The notes beneath the pieces were generated by a model. The model did not search any database. It worked only from the letters and a program-made list of their open reading frames with translations, and had not been told where the DNA came from. A DNA stretch of 64,000 nucleotides from Bog-473 sp963753115 (GTDB taxonomy: Bacteria > Actinomycetota > Acidimicrobiia > Acidimicrobiales > RAAP-2), in the NCBI GenBank assembly GCA_963753115.1, contig CAVWBB010000007.1, forward strand, positions 1-64,000. Reading direction: 5' to 3'. A program made the translations under genes and the position numbers. Shown one piece after another: positions 8,108 to 16,082 of this stretch (positions within the stretch are counted from its first letter, which is position 1; each line of letters starts with the position of its first letter).

Positions 8108-9163
8108 TGTCCGAGAGCTGACTCCCCCGGCCCCGTCGGTCCTGCCGACGCCAGCCAGGTCCCTCGCTTCGCCGGCCTGGCCACCTTTGCCCGCCTGCCC
8201 CGGTCGGACGAGGTGAACCGCTGGGACATCGCGCTGGTCGGTGTGCCCTTCGACGGCGGGACCAGCTACCGGCCCGGCGCACGCTTCGGGCCCGCTGCCG
8301 TGCGCCAGGGCTCGCGTCTGTTGCGGCCGTACCACCCGGCCCTCGAGGCGCTGCCTTTCGAACTGGCCCAGGTCGTGGACGCCGGCGACATCGCCTGCAC
8401 GCCCTTCAGCCCCGAGGAAGCGGTGAACGAGATCGAGGTCGCGGCGGACGAGCTGCTGCGGAGCGGCGGCCGGCTGGTGGCCATCGGCGGGGACCACACC
8501 ATCGCGTTGCCGTTGTTGCGGGCCACGGCGCGGCGGCACGGGGCCCTTGCCCTGGTGCATTTCGACGCGCATCTCGATACCTGGGACACCTACTTCGGGC
8601 AGCGCTTCACCCATGGGACGCCCTTCCGGCGCGCCTGGGAGGAGGGCCTGCTCCTACGGGACCGCAGCGTGCACGTGGGGCTGCGGGGCCCGCTCTACTC
8701 CGACGCCGACCTGGCTGACGACACCTCCATGGGCTTCACGCAGATCACCACGGACGACGTGGCGGAACGAGGGGTCGCCGAGGTGGTGCGTCAGGTTCTG
8801 GCTGCGGTGGGCGACGCGCCCGTCTACGTGTCGGTCGACATCGACGTCCTCGACCCGGCACACGCACCCGGCACCGGGACACCCGAGGCGGGCGGCCTGA
8901 CCAGCCGCGAGCTCCTCGCACTGGTGCGGGGGTTGCGGCCGGCGGCCGTGGTGGGCGGCGACGTCGTGGAGGTCTCCCCCGCCTACGACCACGCTGAGGT
9001 CACCGCGATCGCCGCCGCCCACGTGCTCTACGACCTGGTCACGATCATGGCGTCCCCGGGCAGGGATCTGAACCGACAGTCCGGCGGCACCGAGCGCGGC
9101 GGAGCCCGTCTTGTAACAGTGCATTCACGTACGGGAAACCGGCCGCGAACGTTGCCTCCGTAG
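8107..9163 (+). CDS. speB: Agmatinase / ureohydrolase family enzyme (5' end frameshifted)
   Basis: Arginase-family metallohydrolase, probably splitting agmatine or a related guanidino compound to urea and an amine. The Mn2+-ligand motifs are all present: IGGDHTIALPLL, LVHFDAHLDTWD and SVDIDVLDPAHAPGTGTPE. The uninterrupted frame starts at GTG 8213, but family-like sequence (DASQVPRFAGLATFARLPR) is encoded further upstream. An ATG at 8107 coupled to the previous stop joins it if one base near 8116-8121 is extra, so I set the start there. The C-terminal ~25 residues after LVTIMASP look non-homologous and may also be out of frame. Agmatinase versus guanidinobutyrase cannot be decided. Confidence 0.85.
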
Positions 9164-9189
9164 GGTGAGCGGCACAACGCAGTACAGAG

Positions 9190-10070
9190 GTGGGAAACCA
9201 GGTACCCGACGTGAAGCGAGATCTTCTGGTCGGTGTGGCCCAGTGGCTGGCCACACCAGGGGAGCCGCGCCAGAACATGCGCGTGGCGCTCGGCATGATG
9301 GACGATGCCGCGTCGCGCGGCGTCGAGCTCCTGCTGCTCCCGGAGCTCTGGTCCTGCGGCTACGACCCCGAGACACTGGCCAGAGACGTGCTGGCGGATG
9401 CCGAGCCCATCGACGGGCCGCGGTCCGCCGAGCTCGGCGAGGCGGCTCGGCGGCGCGAAATGTGGCTGGCCGCCGGGCACCGTGCCGGAACTCGGCGAGG
9501 ACGGGCGTATCTACGACACCGCACTCGTCTACAACCCCCGCGGCGAGCTGGCTGCCTGGCACCGCAAGGCGCATCTCTACCCGCCGACGCTGGAGCCCTC
9601 CGTGTTCACCGGCGGCGACCGGCTCACCACGTTCGACGATCCCACGCTCGGCCACTGTCGGGCTGGTGGTCAGCTTCGACGGCGACTTTCCCGAGGTGGG
9701 CCGGACACTGGCACTGCGCGGCGCGCGCCTGGTACTGGCTCCAGCCGCCTACGAAGTCGAGGGGGCGAACGCCTGGGACCTCCTCTACCCCGCCGTCGCC
9801 CTGACCAACAGCCAGTGGTGGGTGCAGGCCAACCAAGCCGGCTCGCATTCGACGTCGACCCTCCTCGGCGCCAGCCGGATTGTGGCGCCGACCGGTACCG
9901 TCGTGGCGGAGGCCAGCCGGGCGGTGCCGGGGTCACCGAGCCGAGCCGAGCTCCTCGTGCATCGCATCGACCTGCACATCGCGTACGCCCGCGAGGGGAT
10001 CTCGGGACTCCTGGAGGACGGGCGCCATTCCGATCTCTACTTCGACCGAGTGCCGGCGGAGTCGAGGTAG
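9190..10070 (+). pseudogene. Carbon-nitrogen hydrolase (nitrilase superfamily), two frameshifts and catalytic Cys replaced by Ser
   Basis: A nitrilase-superfamily amidase spread over three frames. The first (9190 on) has DLLVGVAQW and the catalytic Glu in LLLPELWSCGY. After an extra G in GGG at 9475-9477 comes GEDGRIYDTALVYNP and the catalytic Lys in AWHRKAHLYPP. After an extra C at 9652-9653 comes TVGLVVSFDGDFPEVGR and the C-terminal domain with QWWVQANQAG. The nucleophile position, normally Cys in the I-C-Y-D motif, reads Ser (AGC at 9672-9674). Two shifts plus loss of the nucleophile make a pseudogene plausible, though sequencing error could explain the shifts. It follows the agmatinase gene, so a role in polyamine or amide breakdown is likely for the ancestor. 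Confidence 0.75.
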
Positions 10071-10080
10071 CAGCGCCGCT

Positions 10081-10521
10081 TCAGTCCCCCACCGAGGGGA
10101 GTTGCAGTTCCGCCCGCACGCGATCGCGGAAGACGACGTACTTGTCGTGTGCCAGCCAAGGCTGATCCGGGAGCCGGTCGATGAGGTGGGGCGGCTGGAC
10201 GTACTCGTTGGCGGCGAACTGCCCCCGAGTCAGGTCGATGTCCACGCCGGCCAGCCTGTTCCAGTAGTGGAAACCCTGCCGAGAGCCGTCCGCATACTGG
10301 ACCTCCGCCTCGAGCAGCTCGCCACCGACCAAGTCGTGCACGACGAGCGCGGTCACCGCGCACTGACCGAGCGAGGGGTTGGCCGGCGTCCAGTGCGCGA
10401 CATCGGTCGGGTCGCAGGTCTCGATTGACCAGCAGGCGCGGATCGCTCCCTCGATCGCACCGAGCGTCAAGGGTCGGTCTTCGCCGGATCTGGTGGGCCC
10501 TGTCACTCCTCCAGTCAACAT
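10081..10521 (-). CDS. YunG-like hypothetical protein
   Basis: About 146 residues resembling the small YunG family of unknown function. The core has AIEGAIRACWSIETCD, then PSLGQCAVTALVVHDLVGGELL and GFHYWNRLAGVDIDLTRGQF, all characteristic of that family. The frame is open up to 10563, but that would overlap the start of the divergent DUF167 gene, so ATG 10521 is preferred. It is probably cytoplasmic, with no membrane segment. The 3' end lies 10 bases from the end of the convergent nitrilase-like gene. Confidence 0.7.
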   Translation of the reverse strand: MLTGGVTGPTRSGEDRPLTLGAIEGAIRACWSIETCDPTDVAHWTPANPSLGQCAVTALVVHDLVGGELLEAEVQYADGSRQGFHYWNRLAGVDIDLTRGQFAANEYVQPPHLIDRLPDQPWLAHDKYVVFRDRVRAELQLPSVGD

Positions 10522-10561
10522 GCTGGAAGCGGCCACCAGAACACGCGGCCACACTGGGTCC

Positions 10562-10846
10562 ATGCGGGTGGAGATCTACGTGCGACCCGGCGCTTCGCGA
10601 GCCGGCGTAGGGGGAGTGCACGACGGCGCACTGGTGGTGCGCGTGATGGAGCCCGCAGACGCCGGCCGGGCGACCGAGGCCGCGTTGCGCGCCGTTGCCG
10701 CCGCGGTCGGGGTGCCTCGCCGATCGGTGTCCGTGCTCCACGGTACGACCAGTCGCCGCAAGCTGCTCGAGATCGACGTCGCTGCCGACGACGTCGCCCG
10801 GGCCGAGGGTGCTCTTGCCGGCATCCGCGGGCGATCGGCTGGCTGA
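10562..10846 (+). CDS. DUF167 / YggU family protein
   Basis: A 94-residue protein of the DUF167 (YggU) family. It begins MRVEIYVRPGASRAGVGG and contains GALVVRVMEPADAGRATEAALRAVA, the basic segment VPRRSVSVLHGTTSRRKLLEID and an acidic end. Family members are small, soluble and of unknown function. The ATG at 10562 is preferred because the domain begins immediately there. It is not obviously part of an operon; the next gene starts about 110 bases downstream. Confidence 0.85.
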   Translation: MRVEIYVRPGASRAGVGGVHDGALVVRVMEPADAGRATEAALRAVAAAVGVPRRSVSVLHGTTSRRKLLEIDVAADDVARAEGALAGIRGRSAG

Positions 10847-10954
10847 ACAGGGCGTCGACGCGATCGGCCGCCGCACCAGCATTCGTATTGCAACGGGGGT
10901 AGGGTCCACTCGACTGGGCCGCTCTGGCCAGTCGCGAAAGAGGAGGAACAGCGC

Positions 10955-11230
10955 ATGTTGTTCATCACCGAGTACACGTTGAAGCCACACATGTCCAAGT
11001 CCGAAGTGAAGGCGCTCATGGACGAATTCGGCAAACGAGGCGCCGGGCCGGGTGAGATCGCGAACTACGTGAAGGTCGACGGGTCCGGTGGCTACACGAT
11101 CGCGGACGACGATGACATGAGCGCTGCTTACGAGACGGCGCTGGCGTACTCCCAGTACATGACGTTCACCGTTTCCCCGATACTCAAGATCGACGATGCC
11201 GTCGCCCCGATCTTCGCGTACTTGGGGTGA
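10955..11230 (+). CDS. DUF3303-like small protein
   Basis: A 91-residue protein beginning MLFITEYTLKPHMSKSEVKALMDEFGKRG, followed by GEIANYVKVDGSGGYTIADDDD and AALAYSQYMTFTVSPILKIDDAV. This matches the ferredoxin-like alpha-beta pattern of the DUF3303 family (dimeric barrel type). A strong ribosome site AGAGGAGG precedes the ATG by 8 bases. The function is unknown. A strong hairpin 35 bases after the stop probably terminates it. Confidence 0.75.
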   Translation: MLFITEYTLKPHMSKSEVKALMDEFGKRGAGPGEIANYVKVDGSGGYTIADDDDMSAAYETALAYSQYMTFTVSPILKIDDAVAPIFAYLG

Positions 11231-11264
11231 CGCTGCGGCGGGCACGCGGTGTCCGGAACAATCT

Positions 11265-11292
11265 GGAAGCGGGGCCTCATGGCCCCGCTTCC
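11265..11292. terminator. Perfect 12-bp stem-loop between convergent genes
   Basis: GGAAGCGGGGCC (11265-11276), loop TCAT, GGCCCCGCTTCC (11281-11292): a perfect 12-bp stem with a 4-base loop. It lies between the 3' ends of the DUF3303 gene (plus) and a small membrane protein gene (minus), so it can serve both. No long T tract follows, as is common for actinobacterial terminators. Confidence 0.75.
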
Positions 11293-11328
11293 TCGCGTCC
11301 GGCCCGGGAACGTCAGCGGCGCACCGAC

Positions 11329-11565
11329 CTAGTGGCGCTTCCGCCGGTCGTGCTGCGACTGCGCCCGCTTCGCTTTTCGATTCCGTCGTCCCGACGCATC
11401 CGCGTGGGTGCCGTGCGCGGCATGCGGCGCGTGGGTGGGGCTGCTCTGCACCTCCTCGGCCGCGAGGTTCTTGCGGCGGCGCGACACGGCGGCGGCGAAC
11501 GCAACGACCAGCAGCACGGCCGCCAGGCTGAAGATGATCACGTAGAACATGGTCCATTCAAGCAT
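11329..11565 (-). CDS. Small single-pass membrane protein
   Basis: A 78-residue protein starting MLEWTMFYVIIFSLAAVLL. One N-terminal membrane helix (about residues 5-29) is followed by a basic, His/Ala-rich cytoplasmic tail ending in RRNRKAKRAQSQHDRRKRH. The frame is open further upstream to 11691, but that part is not hydrophobic or protein-like, so ATG 11565 is chosen. I do not recognise the family; the function is unknown. Confidence 0.5.
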   Translation of the reverse strand: MLEWTMFYVIIFSLAAVLLVVAFAAAVSRRRKNLAAEEVQSSPTHAPHAAHGTHADASGRRNRKAKRAQSQHDRRKRH

Positions 11566-11664
11566 GGAACGCACGGGGCGTTGCTTGCCCCGTGCGCCGG
11601 GCGGTGCCTGGCTACGCTGTGCTCCTTCCACCGGATGCATCACCGCAACTGAGAGGACGAACCG

Positions 11665-13980
11665 ATCACTTTCCTGCCGCGGGTAGGCCAACTGGGCGTC
11701 CTGGGCGTCCTGGCCGTCCTCAGCGCCGCGAGCGCCCTTGCGCCGCCCGGGGCAGCGAGCGCAACGCCGTCAGCGTTGCCGTTCCAGGGTCACGGATCGA
11801 TCGGACAGGCGTACGTCACGGGCGCCCCACCCGGCGTCCGGCTGTCGGTGGTCAACGCCCGCGGTGCAACCGTGGGGTCAGGAGTGGTGGACAAGCTCGG
11901 CAGCCTCATTGTGCGCAATCTTGCCGCGGGACGCGGTGACCGCTTCGAAGAGGGATCCGGGTCGGGCGCTCGCCAAACGTCCGCCTTCTCCGTCCTCTCG
12001 ACGACATCGACGCCGGACTCGTCGTTGTACTCCTCGCAAGCACTCCACGCCGGTCTCAACTACGTCCGCATGCGCGACGGAATCCTGCTCGCCGCCACGG
12101 TGCGGCTGCCACCGGGCAAGACCCTCGCCGACGGGCCGTTCCCGACCGTCATTGAGTACTCCGGCTACAACGTGGCCGGCCCACACAGCCTGATCGACGC
12201 GCTCGAGGGGCACGCCTCGACGAGCGATCCCCTCCTTCCCGACACGTCCACCGTGGTCGGCTCGGTGGTCGCCCCGTTGCTCGGCTTCGCCACCGTGAGC
12301 GTCCAGATGCGCGGCACCGGCTGTTCCGGCGGAGCCTTCGACCTGTTCGGCCTGCCGTCGGACTACGACGGGTACGACGTCGTCCAGACGGTGGGCGCGC
12401 AACCGTGGGTACTGCACCACAAGGTCGGCATGGTCGGGATCTCCTACTCGGGGTTCTCCCAGCTGGTCGTCGCCGGCACGGACCCGCCCGACCTGGCCGC
12501 CATCACCCCGCTCAGCCCCACCGATGACCTGTACTCGACCGGCTATCCCGGCGGGATCTACAACGACGGCTTCGCCGCCAGCTGGATCGCCCAGCGCGTC
12601 TCGGACGCCCAGGCCGCGCCCCAGGGCGGACAGCACTGGGCCGCCGCCGAGATCGCCACCGGCGACAGGACGTGCCTGGCCAACCAACGCCTCCACCTGC
12701 AGGCCCAGAGCCTCGAGTCGCTCGTGAGCCCGAACCTCGGCCGGACGCCGGCTCTCTTCGACCAGCGCTCGCCGACCGCTTGGGCCTCGCACATCACCGT
12801 CCCCGTCTTCCTGGTCGGCGCCCTCCAGGACGAGCAGGTCGGGCCCCAATGGCCCGCGCTCGTCGACGCCCTGCACGGCGACCAGAACGTCTACGTCACC
12901 ATGATGAACGGGACCCACACCGATTCGCTCGGCCCCGACACGATCTCGCGTTGGCTCGAGTTCCTCGACCTCTATGTCGCCGGCCGCGTGCCCGCAGCGT
13001 CGCCGACGCTCGTCGCGCTGGCACCCACCCTGTATTCGGGGCTCACCGGTGGTGCGCCGTCGGCGCCGGTCCCCGCCGTCCGCTTCACAACGGAGCCTTC
13101 GGTCGCCGCGGCGAAGGCCGCCTTCGCCAACCAGGACCCCCGGGTGCGGGTGCTCTTCGACAACGGCGGCGGGGCCCTGGGCCCGGGGGCGCTCCAGCCG
13201 ACCTACGACGCCGGGTTCCCGGCCTGGCCGCCGGCCGGCACCATGGTGCACTTCGGTCTCGGTCCAGACGGCACGCTGCACACGGCCCCGTTCGCCGGCA
13301 CGTCAACCGTCTCGTTCCGACCTGATCCGGCCGCCCGACCGTCTGACGATCTCGCCGCCTCGGCCAATGCGTGGGCGGCGCAGCCGCCCTACAACTGGAC
13401 GACCGTCCCGGCCGGCAACGGTATTGCGTTCGAGACGCCAGTGTTCACGGGTGCCACCACCATCGTTGGGCCCGCCAGTCTGAATCTGGTGCTCAAGTCG
13501 ACGGCACCCGTCACCGACCTTCAGGTCACCGTCACGGAGGTCCGCCCCGGCGAGATGCAAGAGGAATACGTCACCTCGGGCTTCCTGCGCAGCAGCAATT
13601 CCAGGTTGTCGTCCGCCTCGACCCCGCTGGACCCGGTCCCCACCTACCTCGCCTCCGACCGCCGGTCACTCCCGAGAGGACGCTTCACCCTCGTACGAGT
13701 ACCGGTCGACCCGATTGCCCACACCTTCCGCGCCGGCACCCGCCTGCGCATCGTCATCTCCGCCCCCGGCGGCGACCGCCCGTCGTGGACCTTCGACACG
13801 CCGGCCACCCGCGACACCGTGCTCGACACCGTGGCGCTCGGGGGTGCCACGGGTTCGACGCTCGTCGTCAACGAGGTGCGCAGGGTGGCCCCGACCGCCA
13901 CCCTGCCCGCCTGCGGCGCGCTGCGAGGCGAGCCCTGCCGGGCCTACGCCCCGCTGGGCAACCAGCACGCCGGACCGTGA
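11665..13980 (+). CDS. Secreted CocE/NonD-type hydrolase (X-Pro dipeptidyl-peptidase family), start codon unclear
   Basis: About 770 residues. The alpha/beta hydrolase domain has YVRMRDGILLAATVRLP, the oxyanion region TVSVQMRGTGCSGG, the nucleophile motif GISYSG, Asp in VGALQDEQVGP and His in MNGTHTDSL. The C-terminal half (about 480-740) is the jelly-roll X-Pro dipeptidase domain, with FRAGTRLRIVISAPGGDRPSW. The first usual start in frame is TTG 11776, but just upstream the same frame encodes a clean signal peptide (TFLPRVGQLGVLGVLAVLSA...ASA). Its first codon after a GAGAGGA ribosome site is ATC at 11665. Either ATC is used or an ATG was misread. The true substrate (ester, amide or peptide) is unknown. 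Confidence 0.85.
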   Translation: MTFLPRVGQLGVLGVLAVLSAASALAPPGAASATPSALPFQGHGSIGQAYVTGAPPGVRLSVVNARGATVGSGVVDKLGSLIVRNLAAGRGDRFEEGSGSGARQTSAFSVLSTTSTPDSSLYSSQALHAGLNYVRMRDGILLAATVRLPPGKTLADGPFPTVIEYSGYNVAGPHSLIDALEGHASTSDPLLPDTSTVVGSVVAPLLGFATVSVQMRGTGCSGGAFDLFGLPSDYDGYDVVQTVGAQPWVLHHKVGMVGISYSGFSQLVVAGTDPPDLAAITPLSPTDDLYSTGYPGGIYNDGFAASWIAQRVSDAQAAPQGGQHWAAAEIATGDRTCLANQRLHLQAQSLESLVSPNLGRTPALFDQRSPTAWASHITVPVFLVGALQDEQVGPQWPALVDALHGDQNVYVTMMNGTHTDSLGPDTISRWLEFLDLYVAGRVPAASPTLVALAPTLYSGLTGGAPSAPVPAVRFTTEPSVAAAKAAFANQDPRVRVLFDNGGGALGPGALQPTYDAGFPAWPPAGTMVHFGLGPDGTLHTAPFAGTSTVSFRPDPAARPSDDLAASANAWAAQPPYNWTTVPAGNGIAFETPVFTGATTIVGPASLNLVLKSTAPVTDLQVTVTEVRPGEMQEEYVTSGFLRSSNSRLSSASTPLDPVPTYLASDRRSLPRGRFTLVRVPVDPIAHTFRAGTRLRIVISAPGGDRPSWTFDTPATRDTVLDTVALGGATGSTLVVNEVRRVAPTATLPACGALRGEPCRAYAPLGNQHAGP

Positions 13981-14134
13981 GTTCCTCGACGGGTTCTGGT
14001 CAGAGCCACTGAGGCCCGACGGCCGGGCTGCCGACGGCTGGACTGCATGGGAGCCTGGGTCGCAAGGAGCCGGGCCCCGTTCGGAGCTCCCGCCCCAGGC
14101 GGCGCGTTGCAGGGTCATTGGTAGGGTCGCCGTC

Positions 14135-14860
14135 GTGCCGGGTACAGCAGGCAAACGGCCGGACGAGGTCTCGCTCTACGAAGGGCTGCTCACCACGCGC
14201 GCCATCCGGCGCTATACCGACGAGCGCGTCCCCGACGAGGCGTTGCGCGACATCCTCTTCGCCGCCACCCGGGCCCCGAGTGGCTCGAACCGCCAGCCCT
14301 TCCGCTTCATCGTCCTCACCGACGGGCCGGTGGCCCGGGAGGCCAAGCGCCTGATCGGCGAAGGGGCACGACAGTTCTGGGCCGCCAAGCGGGTGGCCGA
14401 CGGGTATGACGCCGGGTCGGGAGCGCAAGCCGACTCACCGAAGGCGCGCATGGCCCGCACCATGCAGGACTACGTCGACACCTACGAGTCGGTGCCCGTG
14501 CTCGTGCTGGCCTGCTTCCAGCGATACCGCCACGCCGCCGCCTTCACCGACGGTGCATCCGTCTACCCCGCCTGCCAGAACCTGCTGCTGGCGGCCCGCG
14601 CCCTCGGGTACGGCGGCGTCATGACGGGCTGGCAGTTCGCGGCCGACGCCGAGCTGCGTGCGCTGCTGCACGTCCCCGACGAGGCGGAGATCATGGCGAC
14701 CATCACCCTGGGTCGGCCACAGGGACACCATGGGCCGGTGCGGCGGCGGCCGATGGCGGAGCTCGTCTACGGGGAGCGCTGGGGCGAGCCTCCTGCCTGG
14801 GCGGTCGACCCCGAGGGAGCCGCCCACACCTCGGCAGGGCCGCCGACGCGCAACCAATAG
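14135..14860 (+). CDS. Nitroreductase family flavoprotein
   Basis: A 241-residue NAD(P)H-dependent FMN enzyme of the nitroreductase family. The N-terminal phosphate-binding segment TTRAIRRYTDERVPDEALRDIL and ATRAPSGSNRQPFRFIVLTD are diagnostic. YPACQNLLLAARALGYGGVMTGW and a C-terminal ATITLGRPQGHHGPVRRRP complete the fold. GTG at 14135 is chosen because the domain begins shortly after. The amidohydrolase ATG lies 38 bases downstream, so the two are probably co-transcribed. The substrate is not predictable. Confidence 0.9.
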   Translation: MPGTAGKRPDEVSLYEGLLTTRAIRRYTDERVPDEALRDILFAATRAPSGSNRQPFRFIVLTDGPVAREAKRLIGEGARQFWAAKRVADGYDAGSGAQADSPKARMARTMQDYVDTYESVPVLVLACFQRYRHAAAFTDGASVYPACQNLLLAARALGYGGVMTGWQFAADAELRALLHVPDEAEIMATITLGRPQGHHGPVRRRPMAELVYGERWGEPPAWAVDPEGAAHTSAGPPTRNQ

Positions 14861-14897
14861 AGTCTGCAGTGTTGCGCACGCTCGCGGAAGGCTGACC

Positions 14898-16082
14898 ATG
14901 CACGCCATCGACTCGCCCGTCTTCGATGCTGACAACCACTACTACGAGGCGCTCGACGCGTTCACGCGCCACCTCGACCCCAAGCTCGGACCGCGGGTGA
15001 TCGAGTGGGTCGACGTCGGCGGCCGCCGCTACCACGCGTTGGGCGGCCGGGTCAGCCGGGCCGTCACCAATCCGACCTTCAACCCGATCGCCCCGGCCGG
15101 GGCGCTCGTCGACTACTTCCGGGGCAACCCCGATGGCCGGCCCATGCACGAGCTCATGGGCAAGCCCGAGCCCATTCGCCCCGAGTACCGCGACCGCGAC
15201 GCCCGCCTGGCCACCATGGACGCCCAGGGCCTGTCCAAGATCTGGCTCTTCCCGACCCTCGGCATGCTCTACGAGGAGTCGCTCAAGCACGACCCCGGCG
15301 CCGTGGTGCTCCTCTTCCGCGCCTTCAACCGCTGGCTGGCCGAGGACTGGGGCATGGCGTACCAGGACCGCATCTTCGCCGCCCCCTACATCACGCTCGC
15401 CGACGTCGACGAGGCGGTGCGCGAGCTCGAGTGGGCGATCGACCAGGACGCCCGTTCGATCGTCATGCGGGCGGCCGCCCCGATCACCGTCGCCGGCCCG
15501 CTCTCGCCGGCCGCCGATGCGTTCGACCCCTTCTGGGCCCGCGTCAACGAGGCCGGCATCACCGTCGTCGTGCACGCCGGTGACGCCGGCCTGTCATCCA
15601 ACGGCTATGCCGTGGACGGCTTCTCCGCCTCCTTCCGCGCCGGGGGCGCCCGGCCCAGCATCAAGATGTTCGCCATTGAGCGTGCCGCCCACGACTGGTT
15701 GGCCACGCTCATCCTGGAGAAGCTGTTCGACCGCTTCCCCAACGTGCGCATCGCCTCGGTCGAGAACGGGTCGGAGTTCCTCGCCCCCTTGTTCGCCAAG
15801 ATGCGCACGACCAACCGCCGCATGCCCGGCTACTTCTCCGAGGACCCCGTCCTGACCTTCCGCCGCAACGTCTGGATCAACCCCTTCTGGGAGGACGACG
15901 TCGGCGAGATCGTCGACCTCATGGGCGACGACCGCGTCATCTTCGGGTCGGACTGGCCCCACATAGAGGGGCTGCCCGAGCCGACCGACTGGGTGACCGA
16001 GCTGCAGAAGCTCCCCCGCGAGTCGGTGCCCAAGATCATGGGGGCCAACGTGTCCGAACTCAACGAGCGGAGGCCCGCATGA
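14898..16082 (+). CDS. Metal-dependent amidohydrolase/decarboxylase-like TIM-barrel protein (Amidohydrolase_2)
   Basis: A 394-residue TIM-barrel hydrolase of the ACMSD/Amidohydrolase_2 type. It begins SPVFDADNHYYEALDAFTRH, where the usual metal-binding D-x-H reads DADNH. It continues with WLFPTLGMLYEE and ITVVVHAGDAG, and ends with the conserved metal-ligand segment IFGSDWPHIEGLPEP. Family members decarboxylate or hydrolyse aromatic or carboxylic substrates; the substrate here is unknown. The stop overlaps the zwf ATG (ATGA, 16079-16082). Two relatives are in this window (48963-50165 and 61213-62401), the first clearly close. Confidence 0.88.
   Translation: MHAIDSPVFDADNHYYEALDAFTRHLDPKLGPRVIEWVDVGGRRYHALGGRVSRAVTNPTFNPIAPAGALVDYFRGNPDGRPMHELMGKPEPIRPEYRDRDARLATMDAQGLSKIWLFPTLGMLYEESLKHDPGAVVLLFRAFNRWLAEDWGMAYQDRIFAAPYITLADVDEAVRELEWAIDQDARSIVMRAAAPITVAGPLSPAADAFDPFWARVNEAGITVVVHAGDAGLSSNGYAVDGFSASFRAGGARPSIKMFAIERAAHDWLATLILEKLFDRFPNVRIASVENGSEFLAPLFAKMRTTNRRMPGYFSEDPVLTFRRNVWINPFWEDDVGEIVDLMGDDRVIFGSDWPHIEGLPEPTDWVTELQKLPRESVPKIMGANVSELNERRPA

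Noticed and set aside
6725..8614. A 629-codon open frame on the minus strand opposite the serine hydrolase and agmatinase
   Set aside because: Antisense of clearly conserved genes, low-complexity composition, no start or domain support.
14000..14134. An N-terminal extension of the nitroreductase from the long open frame starting at 13715
   Set aside because: That part overlaps the hydrolase gene and is not nitroreductase-like; GTG 14135 precedes the domain.
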